This document shows, piece by piece, positions 36,130 through 46,686 of a stretch of DNA of 64,000 nt. The notes beneath the pieces were generated by a model. It had not been told where the DNA came from. It saw nothing but the letters and a program-made list of their open reading frames with translations, and made no database searches. Made by a program: the position numbers and the translations under genes. Source of the DNA: Epiperipatus broadwayi (Eukaryota > Onychophora > Udeonychophora > Euonychophora > Peripatidae); contig JAQFVV010006215.1 of assembly GCA_028023455.1 (NCBI GenBank), forward strand, positions 7,301,230 to 7,365,229, in the 5' to 3' direction. Numbering within the stretch: position 1 is the first letter of the stretch; each line of letters opens with the position of its first letter.

Positions 36130-37900
36130 TATTATGTGTAAATTTACAATTTGGGAGTTAATATTCTTGAGTATGTGTGGGTAAGAAATATATACACAGA
36201 CAACTTCATCCATTTTATATTGTTTATATCATAGCTAAGTAAATTAATAATTGTAAATATATCTATAACTGAGCTGTCACTTCAACTATACCCACCTTGT
36301 GTGTGGTCACTCACATAGTGACTGGCACAATATATATATATATAAAATATTGACTCATATAATAAATGTATTACTAGTATCTATATGAATATATATATAT
36401 TGTAACAGGATTTACCTCCTTTGTGATTTATTCTATATCTAGTTTACTTATTATTTATTATTTTACTTTATTAGCTAATATTAATTTTTAATACTTTATT
36501 TCTGGATCCCATTATTCAAGCAGATGAGTAAATATGATCAATACTTATATAGTAACCATATACCTGATCAGACTGAGATTTAATAATAAATATTAAAACA
36601 ATCACTTTTCTTGACCGAGGTACACCCTCCATGACTGCCAGAAGCATGACACATCTCATGGGGATATTTATAATGAGTTTAAACCCTATAGGCACCTTCC
36701 AGCCTTAAACTGGACCCATGAGATAACATTACATGCATCAATTGCTTGACCCACGGCTATCTATTAAAACATGAGATCGGCATAACACAGAATATCTAAA
36801 TAAGATTATTTATTTACTCACAAGTAAAGTGAGAGAGAGAGAGAAACTTAAATCATACCAATAAATTACATTTATTAAATAATAATAAAAAGTAAGAAAT
36901 ATTTAAAACATGAAAACAAAATATGAACACTTATTCAAATTACAATAATTTTAAATAATCATGTGCTTATTTACATATAGTTAAAAGTTAATACCTTATA
37001 AATGACATTTAAATTTCTATATAGAAATAAAATTTAAAAGTTCTATTAATGATGTCTAGACATATTTACCTAAGTTTTAACATAGCATTTAGATGATCAC
37101 CTTTGTCTTCTGATACTGTTAGATAGACATTTTCTCCTGGTTCAATGTTCTACTACTAAGTCTGGTTCCATAGATTTAATTCATGGCAGGTAAAAACATT
37201 GGTAAAGGTGAGTCAGAGATGCATTATTACATCTGTCTATTAATGTTCAGGAGACAAGCGGTGTAAAATGAATGAACACTCAGCTTTGGTTTAACAATGC
37301 ATTTTTCTCTCAGGATGACCATATGAAGATTGCTTCATTTAGCTGGACTCCATTATTTTTAGCTGACTTTTAGACTCTTTGGTCAATTATCCTGGAAAAA
37401 CTAACTGGCTTCCTCCTTTTACTCCTTCTTTGGCTTTTTTGCTTTTTCTACTGCTAGTGCTGATCTTTTTTGGACAATAGGCATTTGCAGTTTTTAATCC
37501 TCTCTGAATCCACCCACTGCTCGAATTTTTACCTATGATATCAAGTCATTTGATTTTTATTTTTTTTAGTTAGTTACATTTTTAAATTTTTTATCTTGTA
37601 CTTTTGATTACGCAAAAATTAGTTAACTATTGTTAATTAATCAGTCTAGAATTTATGGCCAGAAACTGATCACATCTTGTACAAATTTGTTTTCAATTAT
37701 ATGTTAAATTTTAATACACGAAAGACAAGAAAGATAAATTATAATTACTATTTTAACTTAATCCCCAAGATTTTTACTTTTTATTTTTTCTATTTTAACT
37801 TTTTTTTTAAACAAAATATTGAAATAAATTTCTTATTTTATTAATGATATCATGTAATTCGTATGTACATATACTTATGCAGCGTGTATATATATTTGAA
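36130..37900. other. Repeat-rich intergenic stretch
   Basis: It has (AT)n at 36331-36345 and a (GA)n tract at 36828-36843. GC-richer patches at 36600-36780 and 37070-37540 look like old element fragments, but no frame is open and no family is recognised. Confidence 0.4.
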
Positions 37901-37954
37901 ATACAGGCCTTCTTCATATACCTGGAGCTTAATCGAAAATAAAGGGGACTGGAC

Positions 37955-38190
37955 CTACATGTGTGTGGTCATGTGTAACAGTGGTATGACATAGTGTGGA
38001 TAGTTGAAGGATGCTCGAAAGTCTGAGTTCAAGAGCCCTATATGTACCATGTATATATTGAAGCAGTTGGATCTGAGTTCGATCCTAGCTTCATGACATC
38101 TCGCCATGAGCCCACTTCAAACCCCTGGTACTAACCTTAAATTTCCGATGCAATGGGGCTTTATACGTTCAATCCACGCTAATTTCCATA
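37955..38190 (+). repeat. Two adjacent tRNA-derived SINE-like segments
   Basis: GAGTTCAAGAGCC (38025-38037) and GAGTTCGATCC (38075-38085) are B-box-like. The first shares CGAAAGTCTGAGTTCAA with the SINE at 25056-25080. Downstream TCGCCATGAGCCCACTTCAA and AATTTCCGATGCAATGGGG may be SINE body. No poly(A) tail is distinct. Confidence 0.45.
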
Positions 38191-38199
38191 AAGGGAACT

Positions 38200-40720
38200 T
38201 ATTTTATAAATGCGTATTAAAATTAATTCTTTCAGATTTAAATTGATCAATTCTATTAATAAATTCATGATAAAATTATTCATGAATTTATATATATTAC
38301 AACTGCGTGGATTGTGCATATATATTTGTAAATATTTAAATATATATAATTGTTTAAAAGTTCCATTGCGTCGGGAATGTTTGATTTTATTTTTAAATAA
38401 TTTGTTAAAGTTTTATTGATTAAAAGCTACATTTTTTTGATGAGCTTTCAGATTTTCCCTTTCCAAAAACAATAGTTAAAGTTTTATTAATTAGAAAAAA
38501 AGAGAAGGATTTCCTAATTAAAATCATTTTCTGATTTTAAGAATTCATTTTTTAATTAGAGAATGAATTCAAGTTAATGAGTTTGAAAGCCTTATCGAAG
38601 GAATGTATCTAAAAACAACCAGTAGATTTTGTGACATTGATAATGAAAGAAGCACTAGCCCGAAGGCATCAAATACAGTAGTATATATAGCTTTGAAAAG
38701 TTTGGAGAAGAAAAGAAAGCCATCTTTGTTATAGAGAAGTGCAGTGAATCCTGTGCATTTCAATATCATAAATTTAAATAGTGCTTCGATCATGGTGAAG
38801 GGCTAAAATGTCAGGAATCTGGCTGTGGTTCCTGAAGTCCCCTGAAATCTTCAATGAAGCTGCTGAATCTTTTCCGGACTAATCATGCTGCTAAAATCAT
38901 GAAAATTCATTAAAATACTGTTCAAGTAATCAACCAAATGCATGACTATGTTTTTCTCACCCAGACGTGTAACCTAAAGGAGCCCAGCCCGAAAGAAATG
39001 GGTAATATATTTCTATAATGAACTTTAAACTTTCTGGCCAGTTCCAAACTTTACTTTACACTCCCTTTAAGAGCTCTTCTCATTTATAATGTAATAATAC
39101 TTTGTGTAAAATCTTCTATTTATGCTATTTTAACTTTCATAGTAATTCTCTCAACCTCTAGTCTCTAACTTTCCTTTTTTACATGGCGGTTCATTTATTT
39201 TATTATGTATATTTATTGAGTAAATTTATTAATGTTGTTATTTTAATTATATGCCAATAATCCTTCGATTCGATGATCTCCTTCATTTTCTTTGCCTTAT
39301 ACAAGTAATATAAACTTAATTCTGATAGTTAATTCTCACCCATTAGAACTAGATTAATACCATTCTATCAATCATCGAGTCGAAAGAAATTATTAATGAT
39401 TGTTATTTTTATCATTGGCTAATAATAAATTATTAGCTCCGTTTTTAATCTATGCCACCGCTATTTTCTCGTTTCACTAATATTTATTTATTATTCAAAT
39501 ATAATCTTAAAATGTTTTTTGCAAAGGGCCAATAAAAGAATCAAATAAATATATTCTAATTCAACTTTGTTATTTTCTATTAAGATTCAGGAAGGGCACG
39601 ATGATTGGGCCATAATTAATATGATTTACAAATACTTTAAAATAGTTTTACTTAAAAGCTCATTTGATTTTAATTCATTTGATCAAGTCATCATGTAGAG
39701 CATTCTATAATTGGTTTTTACTATTCAAACGATGACTATAAAGTCATCATCTTTAACATTGCTGATGTAGGGCAATCTTCTGCTCTGTTAAGCTGGTCGG
39801 TGATAATATTTCTGTTATTTTAAATTATCGAGGAAGAAAGCACTTCCTCTCCTGGTCATATTAGTCAAAGGGCATAAGACTTGTCAGATGCAAGCCGCCA
39901 TAGGACTTCGATTATCGACTAGCTATCGTCTTTCAATTTCACTTTATAGCTCATAATTCGTCAGCACTGTTGCCTCTCTGTTCCGGTAAAGTCCGCTCTG
40001 ATGCTCATAATTCGTGATGAAGTGATTTGAATTAAAGTCGAACAAATTCTCAGTTATCTTGAAGTGAATAAGTTTTTCAATAAAGATTAAAGTTATGCCC
40101 TAAAATACGTATCTTGCTCTTCATGAAGGGATTTGCGAATGTGAAAATAAATATCACATTCTTTTGTATAAAATTAGAGTAATAATTTCCTTTACTAATG
40201 AATACCTTTATCTGCCTTTATTTTCTTGTCGGGGGCATAGACATAGAATTCCAAAATATTGTGTAATACTCATTGGCATATAATAAGGACCACCACTCTT
40301 ATTATAATTGTAAACTCTGTTTAAGGACTAGAATTAATTAAGATACTCATTATTAAAATTCAAACAACAAACTATTATTATTAAATATTTTCTAAACACA
40401 CTTGGTGTCTTAGTTCTTAAGTCTTTTATTCATAATTATTTTAATGTTAATGCTCGCTATCTGTGTTGGCAACCCAAACATATACATATGATTCAATTTA
40501 AAAGTATTTTAAGTTAATTAATTATCTGATATTAGTGTCAGTTCAGGGGTCTCTAATCCTTACCAACCTTTGAGCTAGTTTTTTGGCGCATAGCACTGTG
40601 CCGTCGATTTAGATTTCTACTAATCTGAGCTGGTGAGTTGGGTTTGAATTCAGTTTGGTTCAGCTGAGTTTGGATCCGACTTGAAGTCAAGATGGTGAGT
40701 TTTTCGACTGGTACAATATA
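38200..40720. other. Mixed stretch, possibly part of a long LTR
   Basis: There is no supported gene. A GC-richer patch at 39580-40110 contains a duplicated GCTCATAATTCGT (39949 and 40001) and a minus-strand TATAAAG, which could be the U3/R part of the minus-strand LTR that starts near 40737. A decayed coding-like patch at 38560-38880 is not identified. Confidence 0.3.
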
Positions 40721-40725
40721 CATTT

Positions 40726-40760
40726 TGTTACATTACACTCTCCCCCAATTGAGGATTTAA
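40726..40760 (-). promoter_or_regulatory. Possible polypurine tract and LTR start (minus-strand LTR element)
   Basis: The minus strand reads AATTGGGGGAGAG and then TGTAATGTAACA. A purine run directly followed by TG is the normal boundary between the interior and 3' LTR of Ty3/gypsy elements. It lies downstream of the gag fossil on the same strand at 41660-42990. The matching 5' LTR was not found, because the RTE insertion lies just upstream of gag. Confidence 0.45.
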
Positions 40761-41659
40761 ATATATCAATCCCTTCACTTAGGTATTGACCACTTTGAAT
40801 TCTTAATAAAATAAACATTAATAAAGTTTTAAGATGTATGCAGGTTTTTCTTTTACTATTATTATCTTTATTTGGTAATATAAAGATAGGTATCCACTAA
40901 AGTACTAGGAAATTCCCACAGATCAATTTTGTTTTGATTAAACCAACTATTATTTTTTTGCAGAAGTCAAGACTACAGCATGGGTCAATTTGTGCATTAC
41001 AGATAAGGAATGTGAACTTTGAATCTGTGAATGTCAGGATTATTTCTACTGCCCATTCTACTTATGCAAATACTTTTTTCTTTATTAAGTTAGTAGGAAT
41101 TTCTGTTCGAGATTTATTATTATTGGGTTAGGACTATCTCTACTGGTGCATCATCATCAATATTTAATCTATGCACATATCCATTTGTAGAACAAAGTCA
41201 CCGCAAGAAAAGGCTTAATCCAACCCAAAATATAATCTGAAATATACTCACACAATCTTTCTTTATTCAACATTTCCTGACATTTGATAATGATTTATTT
41301 TCATTATTATTTTTATCAATATTAGTTTTAAATTTATTTATCTAATTGTTATTTTAAATACATTATTTTAAATCTTTCTTTTTTTTTTTTTGCGTGTTCG
41401 TTTTGGTCACGCTTCGCTGAGTTCACAGCACAGACTTACAAATTGGGTTTCTCACAACAATAAAGGTAGATGTCGAGGGGGTTGTCATTGGTTTTTACTT
41501 TTTTGATATTTTCATAACTAATTTCTCTTATTTAAGTACTTATTTTCATCATTTTTATTATTTTTATTTATTAAAATTAAAACTTTGATAATCATTTTTC
41601 TTTATTTGAAATTCCTGACCATTATTGATTGAGTCAAGCCAGTGAATCCATCACATCAC

Positions 41660-42990
41660 ACATTTAATTTTTATTTGGCAGTTCTTTATTACTACTCTTT
41701 CCTTTGATTAAATAGATACTCCTGCTAGGAGACTGTGAATCATCCCTTGGCTTTTCTTTTTGTCTTGCATGAATGATATCAGAATCACTTATAGTTCTCT
41801 GAACATTTTTTGTTCTTTCGGGATTATTTGAGAATCGTCTTCTTTGGGATCCATTCCCTGAATTAATTATATGGCTGAATCTTATTGCATTTGTAGCCTG
41901 CTCTCTGGGTTGTGGTTTAAATCCCCTCTTTTATGCATTATAGGCTGGTCTGGTACTGTCAAAAGCACTCAGCCATTTGTTCAACTATTTTTCTTTCTGT
42001 CCCTGTGAGCATTTGCTCTATGTAATGAGGGAAATTGTGATGCAATATTCAAATAATTTGTTTGGATAGTGGGTTGGCCATTAAGGAAAGTAATTTTGCC
42101 ACTTGCCTTCTGACAAAAGGTGTGAAGGGTTCACCAGGCTGCCATTTATCTGTGACACCTGGTAACAAATATTTTCTTGGCAATTCTCACTCCAATAGCT
42201 ACCTAATAATGTTTTTTGATATTCAGCAAAAGTGATGAGTTTCTTATGTAAAAAATCCCACCAAGCTTTAGACCCCAGTTGTAAATGGCTGCATGCAATT
42301 GCCATTATGGCCTCTTCACCATGCTGAATTAAGGTGAAATACTTCTCCAGACTATTTAAGTGTTCTGTTGAAGCTTCACCTACATGGACAGAAAATAATC
42401 TATTTTTTAAGAATTGATTTATGATTGCAGGGTTATTTATGATGTGCGCATTTATGTTTACACTCTCATGGTCGGAATTATTTACTTTGATAGGTGCCTT
42501 TCTTTTACCTAATATCTCAGCTTGCCTACTACTATCTTTGCTAATGTTTATTTTATCTATTTTTTTGTCAAATTACTATAGTAATTTTGACTTTCATTGT
42601 ACTAGCCCTATATTTACTTCATGTTCTACTTTTTTTGTTTTCTATTATTTGGTATGTCATCTCGATTTGATTTTCAACTTACATTTTATTTTCATTTATT
42701 TCTCTCAAATTTTCTTTTTTTATTTTATCATAGCCTAGTTTGTTTTGATCTATTAATTTTTCCAAGTATTTTAGCTTGCCCTTCTAGTTTTCTGTTTATT
42801 TCATTATTCAGATTTTTAAGCTCTTTGGTCATTTTTTTACTTTCTTCAGCTTTTTTTTCAAACATTTTAATTAGCAGCACTATCATATTGCTATTTTCTT
42901 GTTTGTTCATGTCTTTCTTCTTTTCATTTTTATTTTGCTGTTTCTCACTGGAAACATTTTCTATTTTATTATTCTGAGCCTCCATTTTAG
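41660..42990 (-). pseudogene. LTR-retrotransposon gag remnant
   Basis: The minus strand shows a Lys/Glu-rich coiled-coil N-terminus (42985-42728) and, after frameshifts, a capsid-like block. That block includes EHLNSLEKYFTLIQHGEEA, a WWDFLHKKLITFAEYQ piece and LGSYWSENCQENI (42480-42081). This is the pattern of Ty3/gypsy-type gag (hydrophobic/aromatic W.. F.EF ... YWS..Q). A further open piece at about 41930-41665 is Arg/Ser-rich, as in nucleocapsid tails, but no CCHC knuckle is seen. Stops and frame changes make it non-functional, and the pol region between here and 40760 is mostly missing. Confidence 0.6.
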
Positions 42991-43210
42991 TTCTCTTTTT
43001 TTTTGTAATTATTTAGGTTTTTTAAAAAAAAAATTTTTTTTTTTTATACCTTTTGGTTTTTAATACTTTATTTTATTCACAACCTATATTTATTAGATAT
43101 CAAGAAATTTAAATTATTAATAACTTATTTTGATATGAAATACTTTTTTTTGTCAAAAATATAACATTATATTAGCAGCTAATCAGAGTAAACAACATTT
43201 TAAAATTGTT

Positions 43211-44128
43211 ATGGGAGACTTTAATGCTAGAATTGGTAAACAAATGAAAGATGAAAGTGCTGTAGGTAATTTTGGTTATGGTAATAGAAATGAGAGAGGA
43301 CACAGACTTGTGGAGTTTGCAGAAAAAGAAAAACTTTATATTATGAATTCTTTTTTTGAGAAAAATGTTAAAAGGAAATGGACATGGAAGCATCCAAATG
43401 AAGATACAGCAGAATTGGATTATATTTTGACTAACAGGAAATACATATTTCAAGATTGTAATGTTCTTACTAAATTTAACACAGGAAGTGATCATCGATT
43501 AGTAAGGTGTAAGATATGTGTTAATGTAAAACTAGAGAGACAAAAATTATTAAGAAAAACAATATTTACAGTTGATATTCCTAATCTTCAGAAACATTCT
43601 AATGAATTTAAATTAGAACTTAAAAATCGGTTTCAAGTATTAATAGATTTTGAACAGGATTTAGATTTGAATGAAATTAATATGAAAATAACTGATACAC
43701 TTTTAAAAACTGCAACAAAGATAGCTGGTAGAAAAAAACAGCAATTGACCAATAAAATTTCTACTGAGACTAGAGAATTTATGAAGAAAAGAAGGAATAT
43801 GAAGATATACAAAAATGATGCATTAAAAAGAATTGAATATCTCGAATTTTGTAAAATGGTGCGGAAAAGAATTGAAAATGATATAAGAAAGTATAACTGT
43901 GAACTAGCAAGGAAAGCTGTAGAAGAAAATAAAAGTCTTAAGAATGTAAAACAACATTTTGGTATTGGTAGGAAATTTATATCTGCAATAAGACAAAAAG
44001 ATGGAATTATTACTAAAAAGAGAGATGACATCATGAAATTGGTAGAAGATTTTTATCAAGAATTATATAGTAATAAAGAACAAGTACCTCCTATATCTAT
44101 TACATCTTCCGAATTGCCCAAATTTTAA
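43211..44128 (+). pseudogene. RTE ORF, endonuclease C-terminal half and linker
   Basis: It starts in the APE-type endonuclease at MGDFNARIGK (GDxN motif). Then come ELDYILTNRK (D-Y motif) and GSDHRLVRCK (SDH motif), so the last three endonuclease blocks are present while the first two (N and E) are absent. A lysine-rich linker follows. Reading is open upstream of the ATG to about 43165 without a natural start. A shift of one base at 44118-44128 separates it from the next block. Confidence 0.85.
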
Positions 44129-44460
44129 ATGAAGAAGTGAGACATGCAATTAAATGTATGAAGAAAGGAAAGGTTCCAGGTAATGATGGAATTATAATTG
44201 ATATATTAAAAGAAGCAGGTGAAGAAATAGAATTTTTTTTAGCAAAGTTATATATCAAATGTCTAAATGATAAAGATGTACCGGATGATTAGAAGAATGC
44301 AGTAATAATTATAATATTTAAAAAAGGTGATAAAGAAGATATTAGAAATTACAGACCTATCGGCCTTTTATCAGTTTTATATAAAAAATTTTACCAAGAT
44401 AATTACAACTCGTCTACAGAGAACATTGGAGTTCCACCAACCAAGAGAATAAGCTGGATT
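44129..44460 (+). pseudogene. RTE reverse transcriptase, fingers part
   Basis: The peptide shows KKGKVPGNDGI (RT block 1) and [19 protein letters not shown] (block 2). A TGG-to-TAG nonsense change sits after PDD at about 44290. A frameshift follows in the A-run at 44381-44387, and a CAA-to-TAA change sits just before the CR1-like insertion at 44461. Confidence 0.8.
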
Positions 44461-45545
44461 TTTTTTTTTATTAAGGTAAAAAAAACACAGGTGACTGATC
44501 ACCCGCTACTTGATATTACAGTGTTCAATGTTACAAGGTAAAAACAAAGTACATACACTCGATAAAAAAAACATATCCACAAAAAGGTTGTATAACCCTA
44601 CTCAATGTGTATCTATATATGGACGAGCACAGATCTGCACTGCCCAAAAACAATCCATCAAGGGAGTGCAGCAGCCCATCAGAGTGGGAAAGGTGCTGAA
44701 AACTTTGACCCTGTACCCTCCTGGCAGGTTTTCCAGAAGTGGCAATAATTGTCAACAGCCCGCACCAACAAACCATACCCCCAACAACTGCCATCATCAA
44801 CCCCTGTGAAAGAAATGAGGAGTGCAGACCCGTGCCCTCAAATATTACAACAAAACTATCACTGTTACAAAAATGATATTTCTAGCTGGAGTGACTAGCA
44901 TCCAGTTTGTCAAATGAATTTGTCTGTGGTTATGATCTTGATAAAAGAATTGTTCGCTTTTATTCCTAAAATTTCTCAATCATTATTAAAAGTTATTCAT
45001 TAAGTGACTTCGTTAAAACAGTTGATTTTTCATCTTCCTCATCCGTTAAATCCAATATATTATCATAAGCCTCTTGCATAATGTTATTTACCCCATACTT
45101 TGATTGTAGTGCCTCTTCATACTTAAATTCTTGGTCATTACCATTAAATAATTTGTTTGACTTACTTCTCTCATTAGTTTCAAATTTAGATTTTATAGAT
45201 TTGTTCTTATTAATCTGATCGCTTTAAGATAACGTTTTCAATTTTAAACTTTTATTAATCGGTTTCGCTTTTTAGATAACGTTGTTTCCAATTTTAAACT
45301 TATCGAAGCTTTCAACGACATTCGCTTTCTCTTTCCCTTGTAATATTTTGGGTGACATATAGTCCAAATTACCTGAGGTGTTTTCTTTGTTAACTGGATT
45401 CTCTTCTTTCATCAGTTGTTTATTCACATTGCTGTTTTCTTGACTCGCATTCCTCCCTCTATTCTGCACTTGATTTGATACGTTCTCTGCCATTTTTGTT
45501 TTCACAACGATGTCAGTTAAACCCTTGTTGCTGTTAGAAAACTAA
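44461..45545 (-). other. Antisense 5' segment: poly(T) edge and acidic reading frame
   Basis: Read on the minus strand, a protein frame begins MKTKMAENVSNQVQNRGRN near 45505 and runs to 45272. After two in-frame stops it resumes to about 44998 with FKYEEALQSKYGVNN and LDLTDEEDEKSTVL. The break contains a short tandem copy (AAAATTGGAAACAACGTTAT and AAAATTGAAAACGTTATC). After a 400-bp GC-richer non-coding part it ends at 44470-44459 in AATAAA run into poly(A). It could be a separate poly(A)-tailed retroelement fragment or the inverted 5' end of the CR1-like LINE. The composition (Asn/Lys/Glu-rich) suggests an ORF1-type protein. Confidence 0.45.
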
Positions 45546-45557
45546 GTTTTCTTCATT

Positions 45558-46466
45558 TTGATAATAACACTTAAAGGTAATGAGTTTACCCTCAGTTTAG
45601 CTTCAAAATATTTCAGTGAAGCTATATGTGATGGGGTATATCACTTGAAATGTTTAAATAAGACTAGGAAGGATGTAAACGGTTTATGGTTATGCAGTCA
45701 GTGTATTAATATGATAAAAGAGGTGAGAAAGTGTTTTCAAAGTGTAGATAGTCGAAGAATAGTGGGTGGAGAAAGTAATAGTGTAATGGAGATGATTAGT
45801 CAAAGAATAAATAAGATAGAGGAAGAATTGAAGGATGTAGAAGTAAAATTAAAATCATTAGAGATAAAATGTGAGGAGATAAAGGAATTATTGAGTAGGA
45901 ATGATAAGGAAGAAATAGATAAGGAGGATCACAAGGTATTAGAAAATGTTATAGATAGAGCAGAAAAAGTAGATTATGAAACAGTATTGATAGGAGATTC
46001 ACTAATTAGAGAATGTGGGGATATAATTGCAAGGGAAAATAGAAGTAGGTATGTAAGAGTATGTTTGCCTGGAGCTAGAATTAGGGATGTAGCAGATAAA
46101 GTTAAAAAACAAGGTAGTAGAGATGTATATGTTATGGTGGGGACTAATAATTTATTAGAATCATCAGAGAGAATAATGGATGATTATGTAGATTTGATTA
46201 GGAATTTGATTATGATTAAAGGAAGAGTAGGAATAGTTGGATTATTACCAAGGTTTGACAAGAGTTATTTGTTAGATAGGGCATGTTCTATAAATGAGAG
46301 ATTGAAAAAATTGTGTGAGAGAAATAATGTTATGTTTGTGGATGTGTGGGATTGTTTTATTGGAAAGAGAGAGTTATATAGTAAAGATGGGTTGCATTTA
46401 GGAAAACAAGGAAGTGAAGTTTTAGGGAGTTTGATTTATAAAGAATTTTTTTCGGGAAACTTATAA
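45558..46466 (+). CDS. CR1-like LINE ORF1: half PHD finger, coiled coil, SGNH esterase
   Basis: Residues 24-49 hold the second half of a PHD finger (C24, H29, C32, C46, C49, with the Trp at 44). Residues 80-115 are a Glu/Lys heptad coiled coil. Residues 141-298 form an SGNH/GDSL hydrolase: GDSLIRE with Ser148, the PGA block at 171-173, VGTNN with Asn198, and DGLHL giving Asp277/His280. All four catalytic positions are present. ORF1 proteins of this make-up are known in CR1/L2 LINEs, where they bind RNA and/or membranes. The first half of the PHD finger is missing, so the true start is lost at the inversion border near 45550. The frame stops after FFSGNL but continues in another frame to 46656 across a T7 run. 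Confidence 0.8.
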   Translation: MIITLKGNEFTLSLASKYFSEAICDGVYHLKCLNKTRKDVNGLWLCSQCINMIKEVRKCFQSVDSRRIVGGESNSVMEMISQRINKIEEELKDVEVKLKSLEIKCEEIKELLSRNDKEEIDKEDHKVLENVIDRAEKVDYETVLIGDSLIRECGDIIARENRSRYVRVCLPGARIRDVADKVKKQGSRDVYVMVGTNNLLESSERIMDDYVDLIRNLIMIKGRVGIVGLLPRFDKSYLLDRACSINERLKKLCERNNVMFVDVWDCFIGKRELYSKDGLHLGKQGSEVLGSLIYKEFFSGNL

Positions 46467-46656
46467 AGGGGGGTGGGTTTTTAAATTGTAATATTATTAA
46501 AAAGAATGGATGGAATATAAGAAGTAAGCAAAAGGAATTTGATTTTGATATAAATATAGATATGGAGAAGGAATGGGTTTGTAAGATTAATGGTAAGAAA
46601 GTAATTTTTAATGTAATGGAGAAGAAAGAATTAAAAGAATTTATAAAAGAGTAATT
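46467..46656 (+). pseudogene. ORF1 C-terminal extension in shifted frame
   Basis: One frame over from ORF1, the sequence reads open through IIKKNGWNIRSKQKEF and CKINGKKVIFNVMEKKEL to a TAA at 46654-46656. The shift lies at the T7 run 46446-46452. This frame overlaps the ORF2 frame, which is open from about 46610, by roughly 45 bp. Confidence 0.6.
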
Positions 46657-46686
46657 AGGAAAGAAGAAATTGTTAAAATTGGGTTT

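Noticed and set aside
39580-40110. Host promoter/first exon with TATAAAG
   Set aside because: There is no open frame or splice donor, and its position fits the interior of a minus-strand LTR better.
42421-42977. Phe/Leu-rich plus-strand membrane protein
   Set aside because: It is the antisense of the Lys/Glu-rich gag coiled coil, so the hydrophobicity is an artefact of strand.
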